Source: Armatimonas rosea (GTDB lineage: Bacteria; Armatimonadota; Armatimonadia; Armatimonadales; Armatimonadaceae). From it: 64,000 nt of DNA. The position numbers and the translations under genes are program-made. Of this stretch, positions 25,156-33,079 are shown one piece after another; position 1 is the stretch's first letter; each line of letters starts with the position of its first letter. The DNA lies in contig NZ_JACHGW010000001.1 of NCBI RefSeq assembly GCF_014202505.1, positions 1,364,001-1,428,000 on the forward strand, in the 5' to 3' direction. The notes under the pieces are model-generated. The model made no database searches, was not told the origin of the DNA, and saw only the letters and a program-made list of their open reading frames with translations.

Positions 25156-25217
25156 TTAATGAGCCTTTCCCTTAATGAGCTCAAGGTGGTTTTCCAGGGG
25201 TAAGTAATTACCCCTGG
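25156..25217 (+). promoter_or_regulatory. pilQ leader: direct repeats and strong stem-loop
   Basis: TTAATGAGC occurs at 25156-25164 and 25172-25180, 16 bp apart. It is followed by a stem-loop with perfect 10-bp arms CCAGGGGTAA/TTACCCCTGG around GTAA (25194-25217). No T-run follows, so a simple terminator is unlikely. It may be a processing or protein-binding site between the STN gene and pilQ. Confidence 0.5.
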
Positions 25218-25275
25218 CAGTGCTCCTAATAAATCAGGCTAAGGCCGGAGTACTGCTGAAATTTGGAGGATATGT

Positions 25276-26922
25276 ATGCAAAATTCCTGGCGACGGAGCG
25301 CTTTGCTAACGGTATGTGCGCTTTCGATTCCCCTGGCTACAACTGTAACTACGGCTCGAGCACAGACAACCACGGGCAAAGATGTCACAAAGAACATCGA
25401 TGTCAATCTCCGGAATGCACGTCTGGAAGATGCAGTCGTGGTCTTGACCCAGCAGAGTGGGCTGGAGAATGTCGTTATCATTCCGGGTAAGTACCAGAAT
25501 GTGACGATCAAGCTGACTGATAAGGGCGTCGAGGCGACGTTGCGGGCGATTGCCAAGGCTGCGGGAGCTACGGTTGAAGAGAGCGATGGTATCTACTATC
25601 TCCGCCCTGCGGGGACTGAAGTGCCTGTTGAGAAGAAGCCTGAGGCTGCTCCTGTTGTCGTACCGGCTGCACCCGTTCGCGGTAAGTCACAGCTTACTAA
25701 GATCGAGCTGAAGTACCTTCCCCCCTCTGACTTTGTCAAGATGCTGGATGACCCGACCTACAACTATATTGTTAGTAAGATGGTTATTCCGGAGGCAATG
25801 GCAGCAAACAAGAACTCCCAGCCTGTTGGGCCTCCCAATGTGTCGCTGATGGAGTCCGATAAGAAGCCTGTCACGGGTCTTCCCACAGAGGGTTCTGGAA
25901 CCGGTGCTCTGGGTGCTGGTCAGCGTGGCGGCGGCTTCGGCGGCGGTGGCTTTGGTGGCGGCGGCTTCGGTGGCCGAGGACCCCAGGGTGGTGGTGCTGG
26001 CTTTGGCCAAGGTGGACTTGGTCAGGGTGGGCTGGGCCAAGGTGGTCCTGGTGGCGCTAATGGACAACAGCAGCGCTCTCTGCGACCTCCAGGGATCGAT
26101 AACATCCTCTCCAGCGATGCCGATAACACGCTGATTGTTCAGGGTGACCCCGCTGATATCGATGAGCTCAAGGCGCTGATTCGTCTTCTTGATGTGGCTC
26201 CTAAGCAGGTGGAGATTCGTGCTGAGTTTGTGACCGTGAATATGCAGGATATCGAGAACTTCGGTATTCAGTGGCAGTTCAGCCCGGCCAACAACCTCGA
26301 TCTGAGCATGGCACCTGCGGCGGGAAGCTCGCCCACGATGACGGTTGCCTATGCATCGGGTAATGCAGTCGCGAACCTGCGGGCAGCCTATGTCAAGCAG
26401 ACCAATAACGTCCTGCAAGCACCTATCATCAGCACCTCGAACAATACACCTGCATCGGTGTTTGTGACCGACCTTGCTTACATCCAGCAGTCGACGGTTA
26501 TCCAGCCGCCGTTTGGTGGACAGCCGGTGGTTGCGAATCAGCTGTTCCCGATCTCGTCGAGCAACTTCTTTAGCGTGACCCCGCATATCAACGGCGACGG
26601 CACGATTAGTATGCTCCTGACACCACAGCTGCAGTCCTTCACCTCGGCTATCACCTCAGGGACACCCCCACGGCAGACGACCCAAGGTGTGATGACCTTC
26701 CGGCGTATCAAGAGTGGTGACACCATGATGCTCGGTGGCTTTATCACCAAGCAGGAAGATGGCGGCGAGATTCGCATGCCTCTGCTGGGAAGCCTCCCGA
26801 TCATTGGAGATCTGTTCAAGCAGAAATCCAAGACCGTGACCGGTGTTGAGACTCTGATCTTTGTAACTCCCCGAATCATCGAGGAGACCAACACAGGAGC
26901 GGGTTCCGGTAGCAACCTCTAA
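25276..26922 (+). CDS. pilQ: Type IV pilus secretin PilQ
   Basis: Outer-membrane secretin of 548 residues forming the pilus exit pore. Signal peptide 1-31 (ending TTVTTARAQ). N0/STN domain about 35-115 (NIDVNLRNARLEDAVVVLTQ, DGIYYLRPAG). An N1-like part is interrupted by a Gly-rich stretch (210-265). A typical segment DADNTLIVQGDPADIDELKA follows, then the C-terminal secretin barrel with MTFRRIKSGDTMMLGGFI and LPIIGDLFKQKSKTVTGVET, ending LIFVTPRIIEE. It is shorter than proteobacterial PilQ because AMIN domains are missing. SD GGAGG precedes the ATG. A strong terminator follows. Confidence 0.92.
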   Translation: MQNSWRRSALLTVCALSIPLATTVTTARAQTTTGKDVTKNIDVNLRNARLEDAVVVLTQQSGLENVVIIPGKYQNVTIKLTDKGVEATLRAIAKAAGATVEESDGIYYLRPAGTEVPVEKKPEAAPVVVPAAPVRGKSQLTKIELKYLPPSDFVKMLDDPTYNYIVSKMVIPEAMAANKNSQPVGPPNVSLMESDKKPVTGLPTEGSGTGALGAGQRGGGFGGGGFGGGGFGGRGPQGGGAGFGQGGLGQGGLGQGGPGGANGQQQRSLRPPGIDNILSSDADNTLIVQGDPADIDELKALIRLLDVAPKQVEIRAEFVTVNMQDIENFGIQWQFSPANNLDLSMAPAAGSSPTMTVAYASGNAVANLRAAYVKQTNNVLQAPIISTSNNTPASVFVTDLAYIQQSTVIQPPFGGQPVVANQLFPISSSNFFSVTPHINGDGTISMLLTPQLQSFTSAITSGTPPRQTTQGVMTFRRIKSGDTMMLGGFITKQEDGGEIRMPLLGSLPIIGDLFKQKSKTVTGVETLIFVTPRIIEETNTGAGSGSNL

Positions 26923-26943
26923 GCTAGCCTGATGGGTTCGCAG

Positions 26944-26976
26944 AACCGGGTGGCGTCTTCGCCACCCGGTTTTTTG
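26944..26976 (+). terminator. Rho-independent terminator after pilQ
   Basis: AACCGGGTGGCG and CGCCACCCGGTT form a perfect 12-bp stem with a TCTT loop, followed by TTTT. It ends the pil transcript before aroK. Confidence 0.93.
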
Positions 26977-26983
26977 CTTGCGA

Positions 26984-26989
26984 TACAAT
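26984..26989 (+). promoter_or_regulatory. -10 element of the aroKB promoter
   Basis: TACAAT directly after the pilQ terminator and 12 nt before the aroK ATG. It predicts a leader of only about 5 nt. Confidence 0.6.
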
Positions 26990-27001
26990 GCGTCAGACAA
27001 A

Positions 27002-27532
27002 ATGCTGGATAACATTGCACTAATAGGATTCATGGGGAGCGGGAAGAGTACCGTGGGACGCCTGCTCGCACAGAGGCTAGGCTGGCGATTTCAAGATACC
27101 GATGCTCTCGTGGAGAGAGTGGCAGGGTGCTCGATCCCGACGTTATTTGCCCGTGACGGCGAGGCTGCCTTTCGCGATAAAGAGACCTCTGTCCTCCTTG
27201 GGATCACCCTTGGGGAGCGCCAAGTGATCGCCACGGGCGGCGGGGCGATTCTGCGTGAGGAGAATGTCGCCGCTCTGCGGACCCGGAGCCTCGTGGTCTA
27301 TCTCACGGCACAGCCCGAGGTGCTAGCGGAGCGTGTGAGCCGTCGGCCAGGGGAGCGCCCTCTCCTGACCAGCGGCCAGCCGGAGCCCCCTCTGGCGCGT
27401 ATTCTGAGTCTCTTGGCAGAGCGTGGTCCTCTCTACCAGAGCGCTGCCCACTGCATTGTCGATACCTCGTCACGCCCACCCGCAGCACTGGTAGATGAGA
27501 TCATTCGCCAGCATCAGCGAGGTTTGGTATGA
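27002..27532 (+). CDS. aroK: Shikimate kinase
   Basis: Cytoplasmic enzyme of 176 residues that phosphorylates shikimate at O3 with ATP in the aromatic amino acid pathway. Walker A is GFMGSGKSTVG (about residues 9-19). The shikimate-binding DTDALVE motif follows, along with EAAFRDKE, the GGGAI loop (ATGGGAILREEN) and the lid RPGERPLL. The ATG at 27002 is chosen because homology begins there and TACAAT lies 12 nt upstream. Its stop overlaps aroB by 4 bp. The pilQ-aroK-aroB order matches that of many Proteobacteria. Confidence 0.95.
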   Translation: MLDNIALIGFMGSGKSTVGRLLAQRLGWRFQDTDALVERVAGCSIPTLFARDGEAAFRDKETSVLLGITLGERQVIATGGGAILREENVAALRTRSLVVYLTAQPEVLAERVSRRPGERPLLTSGQPEPPLARILSLLAERGPLYQSAAHCIVDTSSRPPAALVDEIIRQHQRGLV

Positions 27533-28635
27533 GCCAAGTGGTGCCCGTGGCGCTCTCCGAGGGGCGCGACTACCAAATTCAGATCGGCTCGGGGGCGCTC
27601 AGCACCTTGGGGGAGCAAGCGAAGGCAGTCGCCCGCTCCTCACGTGTGGTGGTCCTGAGCCAGCCTGGGATCTTTCGGCGCTGGGGACAGCAGGTTCAGG
27701 CCAGTCTTGAGGAGGTGGGGTTGCAGGTGGACACGCTCTGCTACCCGGCGGGTGAGCACCACAAGAACCTCCGAATGATTGGTCGTCTGTACGAAGGTCT
27801 CTACGAGCTCACGCCGGCGCTGGATCGCAAGACACTTCTTGTAGCACTGGGCGGCGGGGTCGTGGGGGACATGGTGGGGTATGTCGCGGCGACCTACCTG
27901 CGCGGCCTGGACTATCTCCAGGTACCCACCACGCTCCTGGCCATGGTGGACTCCTCCGTCGGCGGAAAGACCGGTGTCGATTTTCGCGAGGGAAAGAACC
28001 TGGTAGGAGCCTTTCACCAGCCCCGTGCTGTCGTCATCGACCCTAATGTGCTCACCACCTTGCCACGGCGTGAGGTACGGGCGGGGCTCGCGGAGGTAGT
28101 CAAGTACGGTGTGATCCAAGACCCCGAGCTGCTGGGCTATGTTACACGCCATGCCAAACCGCTCCAAGCGATCGATCCCGAGGCGATTGCCCATGTCGTG
28201 GCGCGCTCTTGTCAGCTCAAGGCCGAGGTCGTGACCGCCGATGAGCGGGAGGAGACCGGCCTGCGGGCGATCTTGAACTTTGGCCATACGATCGGGCATG
28301 CCCTTGAGGGAGCGACCCACTACCGGCGCTACAAGCATGGGGAGGCGGTTGCCATTGGCATGGTCTCTGCGGCCCTCATTGGTGAGGAGGCCGGCGTGAC
28401 TCCCAGAGAGGTGACCGGCGCTCTTCGAGAGGCGCTGGAGGCTCTGGGACTTCCTCAAGCCCTGCCCACCGATATCTCCGACGAGGCGCTCCTGGCACTC
28501 ACCGCGCGGGATAAAAAGGCCGTGGTGGGGGAGGCGCGCTTTGTGCTCGCCGAGGCACTCGGTGCCGTGCGTCTCTGCCCGGTGCCCCTGGAGCTGGTGC
28601 GCTCCGGGCTGGTACGCCACCGACAGGAGGTGTGA
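27529..28635 (+). CDS. aroB: 3-dehydroquinate synthase
   Basis: Cytoplasmic NAD- and metal-dependent enzyme of 368 residues that converts DAHP to 3-dehydroquinate, the second shikimate-pathway step. Signatures are GGGVVGDMVGYVAATYLRG, PTTLLAMVDSSVGGKTGVD, the metal-binding Glu in RAGLAEVVKYGVI, and the His residues in LNFGHTIGHALEG and YKHGEAVAIGM. Length is normal. ATGA overlap with aroK indicates coupling. Confidence 0.96.
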   Translation: MSQVVPVALSEGRDYQIQIGSGALSTLGEQAKAVARSSRVVVLSQPGIFRRWGQQVQASLEEVGLQVDTLCYPAGEHHKNLRMIGRLYEGLYELTPALDRKTLLVALGGGVVGDMVGYVAATYLRGLDYLQVPTTLLAMVDSSVGGKTGVDFREGKNLVGAFHQPRAVVIDPNVLTTLPRREVRAGLAEVVKYGVIQDPELLGYVTRHAKPLQAIDPEAIAHVVARSCQLKAEVVTADEREETGLRAILNFGHTIGHALEGATHYRRYKHGEAVAIGMVSAALIGEEAGVTPREVTGALREALEALGLPQALPTDISDEALLALTARDKKAVVGEARFVLAEALGAVRLCPVPLELVRSGLVRHRQEV

Positions 28636-28639
28636 GGGG

Positions 28640-28645
28640 TACAAT
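28640..28645 (+). promoter_or_regulatory. -10 element before the small membrane protein/pseudokinase pair
   Basis: TACAAT overlaps an in-frame ATG at 28644, which therefore cannot be the start on a transcript from this promoter. It places the likely start at the ATG at 28662. Confidence 0.5.
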
Positions 28646-28661
28646 GCAGAGTGAATCGCAA

Positions 28662-28865
28662 ATGACGAGAGAACAGAGAGTAAAAGAGGGGGCCTGTGCT
28701 TGCTGGTTTGTCGTGGTAGCTCTGGCTTTTTTTGCCCCGGCTCTACAGCTCCGCTTGCCGATGGGAGCACTGACCGCTCTCTATAGCATCCTCCTCATGG
28801 GAGGCACCATTGCTCTGGTGCTCCCTATTGCCCGCCAGAAGGGAAAGAACAACCGTGTCGAGTGA
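28662..28865 (+). CDS. Small two-helix membrane protein
   Basis: Predicted inner-membrane protein of 67 residues with two hydrophobic helices (ACWFVVVALAFFAPALQL; GALTALYSILLMGGTIALVL) and a basic C-terminus (RQKGKNNRVE). No family is recognised. Its end overlaps the start of the PASTA pseudokinase by 11 bp, so the two are translationally linked and the small protein may assist the kinase-like protein in the membrane. The start could instead be the ATG at 28644 if transcribed through from aroB. Confidence 0.6.
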   Translation: MTREQRVKEGACACWFVVVALAFFAPALQLRLPMGALTALYSILLMGGTIALVLPIARQKGKNNRVE

Positions 28866-30831
28866 AGAGCCGCTGGGCGCTGAGGGGCGTTCCAAAGATA
28901 AAGACCGTGTGCGCCTGATCAACCGTATCGTTGGAAAACGCTACGAGGTGCTGGAGTGTGTGGGAGAGGGGCCGGTTCTAACCGCCTTTCGCTCCCGTGA
29001 CCAGCAGCTCAACCGGATTGTCGCACTCAAGACTCTGCGCTCCGAGCTCCAGGATCGTCCTGCGCTTCTTGAGGCTCTCCGGGCAGGCTTCTCCGAGGTT
29101 CTCACTCTAAACCATGCCGCGATTACGCGTGCCTACGATGTGGGGAGCGACTCCGAGGGGATTGCTCTGTACTACGCGGAGGAGTTTGTGCGTGGGATCG
29201 ACTTAAAAGAGCGCATTCGACGAGCGGCACCCTTCCAGCTCACGAGCGCGGTCGATGTGGCTATCACGGCCTCGGAGGCGCTGGAGTACTCCCATGGGCA
29301 TGGGATCGCCCACGGGGATCTCTGTCCGCAGAACATCTTAATTGGGCCCGAGGGACAGGTTAAGGTCACCGGCTTTGGGATCGCGCCTACCTACACACAG
29401 CTCGTGGGCGAGGATACCAGCCTCTTAATGCGGATCGTTCCCTATGCCGCTCCCGATCTGGCGACCAGTACCATGCCCACCGCGTCTGGCGATCTCTACG
29501 CTCTGGCAGTGGTTCTCTTTGAGATGCTGACCGGTGAGCTTCCCTTCCGTGGGGACAATCCCGTGACCATCGCACTGCGCCATGCCCAAGAGGCCCCGCC
29601 TGCGCCTCGCTCCCTCAACCAAGCAATCCCGCGCGCCTTGGAGGGGATCATCCTCAAGGGCCTCGCCAAGCGCCCGCAGGACCGCTACCACAGCGCCACG
29701 GAGCTCCTGGAAGACCTGCGCAAGGTGCGAGAGGCGCTGCGCTTTGGTCGCTCCCTTGCCTGGTCACCGCTGGAGGTTCAGGAGCAGGCCCCAGAGCCTC
29801 GCTCTGCCGAGGAGGCACCCGCTTCTCCGGTGAGCGTCATGCCGGTTGCGGCGGCCCCTCAGCCGGAGACAGGCCCTCGTGTCTCCAAGCCCGTCTCTCC
29901 GGAAGCGCCTGCGCCTACCGGCAAGAAGCTGCGAAAGGTGGCTCCCGACGACGACGAGGCCCCGCTCCCGCCACGCCGCACAGGTGGGGTGCTCTTGGCG
30001 ATCAACTTGCTCCTGCTCCTGGCGCTTGTGGGGTCCGGGGCAGTGGTCTTTAACTGGATCCGTCCGTTCTTAAGTCCCGCAAACGAGGTCATTATCCCGG
30101 AGCTTCGTGGCAAGACCCTCACCGAGGCCAAGGCGATCGCCAATGAGCGGCGCTTCAAGCTGGTTGCCGAGGAAGGGGAGTTTCGCGACGACAAGCCGGC
30201 GGGGGTTATCTACGACCAGAAAGAGCTCGCCGACGGTAAGAAGAGCATTGTCGAGGGCAAAGAGATCTACGTGAAGGTCTCCCGCGGCCCCGAGATGGTG
30301 CTCGTCCCCAATGTGGAGGAGACAACCCTCGATAAGGCGCAGAAAGACCTCGAGAAAGCCGGCCTGAAGATTGGGGAGACAACCCGGCGCTTTGATCCCA
30401 TCACGCCCAATGGGGTTGTTCTCCAGCAGCTCCCCCGTGGGGATGGCTCCGAGCGGCGTGCCCGCGGAACCAAGATCGATCTTGTGGTCTCAAAAGGCCC
30501 CGAGCCCGAGCCCACTCCTGAGCCGACACCGCCTCCGACACCTGAGCCGCGCACTCCGACAGGCACCGGGGACGGAGTGGGGCTTCCCGACCCAGAGGAC
30601 ACCCGCCAGCGTACCTTCCGTGTGCCCTACAAGGTGCCCCAAGACGGTCAGCCGCACCATATCGTGATCCAGATCGAGGACTCCGAGGGGACCCACACGG
30701 GCTACGAGAAGAACCACGAGCCTGGTCAGAGCCTGACTGCGGAGGTCACCGGAATAGGGCGGCCCATCACGATCAAGCTCTACGACAACGACGATCTCCG
30801 GGCGCAGACAACCCCGGTCAAGGGGAAGTAG
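28855..30831 (+). CDS. PASTA-domain serine/threonine kinase homologue, probable pseudokinase
   Basis: Membrane protein of 658 residues in the PrkC/PknB architecture. Kinase-like domain about 22-290; disordered Pro-rich linker; one TM helix near 378-400 (AINLLLLLALVGSGAVVFNW); two PASTA repeats (about 408-545) that in relatives bind peptidoglycan; a Pro/Glu/Thr linker; and a final beta-domain. Lys59 (VALK) and Asp155 are kept. However, the catalytic loop is HGDLCPQN, with Cys at the usual Lys, and DFG is GFG (residues 173-175), so metal binding should be lost. GTG start at 28855 with AGAAGGGA upstream. It lies 3 bp before rpe, as in Gram-positive prkC loci. Confidence 0.85.
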   Translation: MSSEEPLGAEGRSKDKDRVRLINRIVGKRYEVLECVGEGPVLTAFRSRDQQLNRIVALKTLRSELQDRPALLEALRAGFSEVLTLNHAAITRAYDVGSDSEGIALYYAEEFVRGIDLKERIRRAAPFQLTSAVDVAITASEALEYSHGHGIAHGDLCPQNILIGPEGQVKVTGFGIAPTYTQLVGEDTSLLMRIVPYAAPDLATSTMPTASGDLYALAVVLFEMLTGELPFRGDNPVTIALRHAQEAPPAPRSLNQAIPRALEGIILKGLAKRPQDRYHSATELLEDLRKVREALRFGRSLAWSPLEVQEQAPEPRSAEEAPASPVSVMPVAAAPQPETGPRVSKPVSPEAPAPTGKKLRKVAPDDDEAPLPPRRTGGVLLAINLLLLLALVGSGAVVFNWIRPFLSPANEVIIPELRGKTLTEAKAIANERRFKLVAEEGEFRDDKPAGVIYDQKELADGKKSIVEGKEIYVKVSRGPEMVLVPNVEETTLDKAQKDLEKAGLKIGETTRRFDPITPNGVVLQQLPRGDGSERRARGTKIDLVVSKGPEPEPTPEPTPPPTPEPRTPTGTGDGVGLPDPEDTRQRTFRVPYKVPQDGQPHHIVIQIEDSEGTHTGYEKNHEPGQSLTAEVTGIGRPITIKLYDNDDLRAQTTPVKGK

Positions 30832-30834
30832 CCC

Positions 30835-31500
30835 GTGGGAGTCTTACTGGCACCGTCGCTCTTGGCCGCCGACCACGCCCGGTTTGGTGAGCAGGCCCAG
30901 GCGGCACTGGCTACCGGGGAGCACTGGCTCCATGTGGATGTCATGGATGGCCGCTTTGTGCCCAACCTGACTTTTGGAGCAGAGGTAGTCCGGGCGCTCA
31001 AGCCGCTCTGCCCGGAAGCGGTCTTTGATGTGCATCTGATGGTGGTCGAGCCGGAGCGCTATATCGAGCCCTTTGTCGCCGCCGGTGCCCACGCGATCAC
31101 GGTCCACCAAGAGGCCACTCCCCATCTCCAGCGCACCCTCGCCGCGATCCGTGAGGCGGGCTGTCTGGCAGGAGTCGCTCTCAACCCCGCAACCCCGCCG
31201 GAGACCCTGCGCTATGTCTTGGGCGATCTGGATCTGGTGCTGGTCATGACGGTCAACCCGGGCTTTGGGGGGCAGGCATTTCTACCTAGCGCCGCTCGAA
31301 AAGTCGGGGAGCTGGCCCAGCTCCGCACCGAGGCGGGGGCGAGCTTTAAGATCAGTGTGGATGGCAGTGTGAATGTCAAGACCGCGGCGGGGCTGGCCCG
31401 CGATGGGGCGGATGTGCTGGTCGCGGGCTCCGCGATCTTCAATCATCCCGAGGGCGTGGCGGCCGGTGTGGCCGCGCTGCGTGAGGTGCTGGGGCCATGA
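30835..31500 (+). CDS. rpe: Ribulose-phosphate 3-epimerase
   Basis: Cytoplasmic TIM-barrel enzyme of 221 residues interconverting ribulose 5-phosphate and xylulose 5-phosphate. Motifs are APSLLAADHARFG, HVDVMDGRFVPNLTFG (metal His/Asp), DVHLMVVEPERY, VMTVNPGFGGQAFLPS and the phosphate-binding SVDGSVNVKTA and VLVAGSAIF. Normal length. GTG start, 3 bp after the pseudokinase. Its stop overlaps the next gene by 4 bp. Confidence 0.95.
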   Translation: MGVLLAPSLLAADHARFGEQAQAALATGEHWLHVDVMDGRFVPNLTFGAEVVRALKPLCPEAVFDVHLMVVEPERYIEPFVAAGAHAITVHQEATPHLQRTLAAIREAGCLAGVALNPATPPETLRYVLGDLDLVLVMTVNPGFGGQAFLPSAARKVGELAQLRTEAGASFKISVDGSVNVKTAAGLARDGADVLVAGSAIFNHPEGVAAGVAALREVLGP

Positions 31501-31871
31501 TAAGCGTAAGCCTAGTCTTTGGAGTCCTCCTCGCGATCACGGTGGGGCTGACGATCTTTTTCTACTCCAAGGGCTATGGCGCGCTCTCGCCACGCTCACG
31601 GCTCTTTCGGACGGCGGGAATGGCGCTGCTTTGCCTGCTCCTGGCGCTGGCGCTGATCTTTGTGGGGCGTGATTTTGTGGGGCGGGTGGGTGCGCTCCAG
31701 AAGCTGATGCTCCTGATCTCGCTCTATGGGCTCGGGGTGAGCCTGGTCTGTATCGCCCTTCTGGATGCACTGGAGTCGTTTGTGGCGATGCGCAAGGCGG
31801 AGCGCCAGGTGATCCAGCAGGTGATAGACAATGTCGCCGAAGAGGCGCAGAAGCAGCGCAATGCCCAGTGA
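31497..31871 (+). CDS. Small integral membrane protein of unknown function
   Basis: Protein of 124 residues with three predicted hydrophobic helices (about 3-21, 40-58, 70-92) and a charged helical C-terminus (MRKAERQVIQQVIDNVAEEA). No family recognised. It overlaps rpe by 4 bp and ribD by 11 bp, so it sits inside an operon of metabolic genes; no function can be inferred from that. Confidence 0.6.
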   Translation: MISVSLVFGVLLAITVGLTIFFYSKGYGALSPRSRLFRTAGMALLCLLLALALIFVGRDFVGRVGALQKLMLLISLYGLGVSLVCIALLDALESFVAMRKAERQVIQQVIDNVAEEAQKQRNAQ

Positions 31872-32985
31872 CCCCGATGTTTTCTGGATGCGGCGTGCCC
31901 TGCGCCTCACTAATCGGGAGAAGACCCACCCCAGCCCCGCCGTCGGTGCGGTGATCGTCAAAGACGGTACGCTGATCAGCGAGGGCTGGACCTACCACAC
32001 CGAAAAAGTCCATGCCGAGGCGATGGCGCTTGCACGGGCGGGGGAGCGAGCACGCGGCGCGACTCTCTACACAACTCTAGAGCCCTGCTCGCACTGGCAG
32101 CGCCCCGATGGCTCCCCGCGCGTCCCCTGCACCCACCACTGTATCGAGGCCGGAATCACGCGGGTCGTCGCCGCAACTCTCGATCCCAACCCCCAGGTGA
32201 GCGGTGACGGTTTCGCCCAGCTCCAGGCCGCTGGGATCGAGCTGACCATCGGTGTGTGCGAGGACGCAGCTATCGACGCGCACCGGGCGTTTCTGAAGCA
32301 CCAGCGCACGGGCCTGCCCTTTGTGACCCACAAGGCGGCTATGACCCTGGATGGCAAGCTCGCTGCAAGCCACACCGCGCCCCTGGCAATCACCAGCGCA
32401 CCCGCCCGACGTGTGGTCCACAAGCTCCGCGCTCAGGCCGATGCGGTGCTCGTGGGGGTGGGAACGGTCCTCGCTGACGACCCCGAGCTGACGGTGCGCC
32501 TGGTGCGCGGTACCAACCCCACCCCTGTAATCTTCGACTCTCAGCTCCGCACGCCCAAGACCGCGCGCCTCAACCGCCCCGGCACGCTGATTCTGACCTG
32601 CCAAGCGCAAAAGCCGGGCTGGGACGCCGAGCTGGTCACACTTCCCGCCGATAGCTCGGGCCGTGTCGCCGTTCTTCCCGCCCTGCAATTTCTCGCCGAG
32701 CGCGGCTTGCTGGAGCTCCTCCTGGAGTCCGGCGGTGCCCTCGCGGCGGCCTTCTGGCAAGCACAAGCCGTGGATCGAGCGCTGTTTTTTATCGCCCCCA
32801 AGCTGATCGGCGGTGCCCACGCCCCAACGCCGCTCGACGGCCCCGGTCTATCTGCGCCTATCGAGCTCCAGAACCTCCGCGTCCGCCGCTACGGCCCGGA
32901 TGTGGCGCTTTTAGCCTCCCCCAGCTCGCACCGCTCGCTACCCCCTCCGGCAATCGCTCGTTCCTCGCTGCGAAGGGGGACGTAG
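31861..32985 (+). CDS. ribD: Riboflavin biosynthesis deaminase/reductase RibD
   Basis: Bifunctional enzyme of 374 residues that deaminates and then reduces the GTP-derived pyrimidine in riboflavin synthesis. The deaminase domain has H51-A-E53 and Cys76 in EPCSHW. The second zinc Cys is at 90, so the loop between the two Cys has 13 residues rather than the usual 8. The reductase domain starts near 150 (THKAAMTLDGKLAA, VLVGVGTVLADDPELTVR, LLLESGGALAAAF). The last roughly 25 residues come from a palindromic element and look non-native. Start at 31861, overlapping the previous gene. Confidence 0.92.
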   Translation: MPSDPDVFWMRRALRLTNREKTHPSPAVGAVIVKDGTLISEGWTYHTEKVHAEAMALARAGERARGATLYTTLEPCSHWQRPDGSPRVPCTHHCIEAGITRVVAATLDPNPQVSGDGFAQLQAAGIELTIGVCEDAAIDAHRAFLKHQRTGLPFVTHKAAMTLDGKLAASHTAPLAITSAPARRVVHKLRAQADAVLVGVGTVLADDPELTVRLVRGTNPTPVIFDSQLRTPKTARLNRPGTLILTCQAQKPGWDAELVTLPADSSGRVAVLPALQFLAERGLLELLLESGGALAAAFWQAQAVDRALFFIAPKLIGGAHAPTPLDGPGLSAPIELQNLRVRRYGPDVALLASPSSHRSLPPPAIARSSLRRGT

Positions 32986-33069
32986 TCACGAGACCAGCGG
33001 CGCGTTTTACCCCCTTCGCGAAGCCGGAGGGGGTAGCGAGCGGTGCGAGCTGGGGGAGGCTAAAAGCGC
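32905..33069. repeat. Large palindromic element with perfect 47-bp inverted arms
   Basis: The left arm 32905-32951 is the exact reverse complement of the right arm 33023-33069, enclosing a 71-bp centre with further nested hairpins (CCCCTTCGCGAAG near 33011). It lies between convergent ribD and the LuxE-like gene and supplies the last codons and stop of ribD. No ORF for a transposase is inside, so it could be a REP/MITE-like element or a bidirectional terminator. Confidence 0.85.
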
Positions 33070-33079
33070 TGGGCGGGGG

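Noticed and set aside
28644-28661. Upstream ATG at 28644 as the start of the small membrane protein
   Set aside because: It overlaps the TACAAT -10 box; kept only as an alternative if the gene is read through from aroB.
32905-33069. Insertion sequence
   Set aside because: The inverted arms enclose only 71 bp with no transposase, and target-site duplications are not apparent.
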